NCBI GenBank assembly: GCA_013812985.1
Contig: JACCSN010000192.1
Span: 1 to 6,717, forward strand
Reading direction: 5' to 3'
DNA length: 6,717 bases
DNA from: Hyphomicrobiales bacterium
GTDB lineage: Bacteria; Pseudomonadota; Alphaproteobacteria; Rhizobiales; Afifellaceae
In this document: piece after piece, positions 6,341 through 6,717 of the stretch
How the letters are laid out: every line of letters starts with the position of its first letter
How positions within the stretch are numbered: position 1 is the first letter of the stretch
Notes under the pieces: model-generated
What the model was told of the DNA's origin: nothing
What the model saw: only the letters and a program-made list of their open reading frames with translations
The model's database searches: none
Translations under genes and position numbers: made by a program

Positions 6341-6717
6341 ATGGCGACCATCGCTCTGGTCGACGACGACCGCAACATCCTGACCTCCGTGTCCATGACG
6401 CTTGAGACGGAAGGCTACCGCGTCCAGACCTATAATGACGGCAGCTCGGCGCTCGACGGCCTGGCGCAGAATCCGCCCGACCTCGCCATCTTCGACATCA
6501 AGATGCCGCGCATGGACGGCATGGAGCTGTTGCGCAAGCTGCGCCAGAGTTCCGATCTGCCGGTGATCTTCCTCACGTCCAAGGACGATGAGATCGACGA
6601 ATTGTTCGGGCTCAAGATGGGCGCCGACGACTTCATCAAGAAACCGTTCTCGCAGCGGCTTCTCGTCGAGCGCGTCAAGGCGGTCCTGCGCCGCTTCCAG
6701 CCGCGCGACGGCAGCGC
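6341..6717 (+). CDS. chvI: Two-component response regulator ChvI (OmpR family), partial (C-terminus off right edge)
   Basis: Response regulator of the ChvG(ExoS)-ChvI system, which in alphaproteobacteria controls envelope, exopolysaccharide and acid-stress genes and is often essential or needed for host association. The visible 125 residues are the whole receiver domain: acidic Asp8-Asp10, phosphoacceptor Asp52 in [15 protein letters not shown], Thr79 in VIFLTSKD, Lys101 in [19 protein letters not shown]. The run [14 protein letters not shown] (85-98) is characteristic of ChvI rather than of general OmpR proteins. The DNA-binding winged helix lies beyond base 6717, so this is an edge truncation, not a broken gene. 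AAAGGA at 6326-6331 precedes the ATG by 9 nt. The sensor kinase gene chvG is expected downstream (inference). Confidence 0.95.
   Translation, partial: MATIALVDDDRNILTSVSMTLETEGYRVQTYNDGSSALDGLAQNPPDLAIFDIKMPRMDGMELLRKLRQSSDLPVIFLTSKDDEIDELFGLKMGADDFIKKPFSQRLLVERVKAVLRRFQPRDGS

Overview
The window looks like chromosomal DNA from an alphaproteobacterium, most likely of the order Hyphomicrobiales (Rhizobiales). It is GC-rich, with strong G/C preference at third codon positions. The lnt - phrR/praR-type regulator - metK - trmB gene order is typical of that order. The last gene is a very close match in motif content to ChvI, the alphaproteobacterial two-component regulator. I cannot name a genus. 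No tRNA, rRNA, CRISPR array, insertion sequence or prophage gene was seen.

Layout. Positions 1-776 (minus) hold the first 258 codons of a short-chain dehydrogenase/reductase that runs off the left edge. It is divergent from lnt across 134 bp. Positions 911-5065 (plus) hold a core block: lnt (apolipoprotein N-acyltransferase), an XRE-type regulator of the PhrR/PraR family, metK (S-adenosylmethionine synthetase) after a structured-looking 159 nt leader, and trmB (tRNA m7G46 methyltransferase) only 10 nt after metK. Positions 5141-5685 hold a Uma2-family nuclease gene that is broken by a one-base deletion and probably lacks its catalytic core. It converges on a short HugZ-like flavin/heme split-barrel protein gene (5762-6226, minus). 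That gene is divergent from chvI (6341 to the right edge, plus, 125 codons visible). A near-perfect 11-bp-period tandem direct repeat lies in the hugZ/chvI divergent gap.

How the genes fit together. MetK makes SAM and TrmB consumes it, and their tight spacing suggests co-transcription. Lnt (called ActA in Sinorhizobium, where it is needed for acid tolerance), the PhrR family (low-pH-inducible in Sinorhizobium) and ChvI (acid and envelope stress) all belong to envelope/acid-stress biology, so the window carries two separately transcribed pieces of that theme.

The items most worth a second look are: the metK leader, with a segment able to pair with either of two identical flanking hexamers; the direct repeat before chvI; the abrupt change in codon usage inside lnt; and the decayed Uma2 gene. 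I did not find a clearly new multi-gene system; most of the window is housekeeping.
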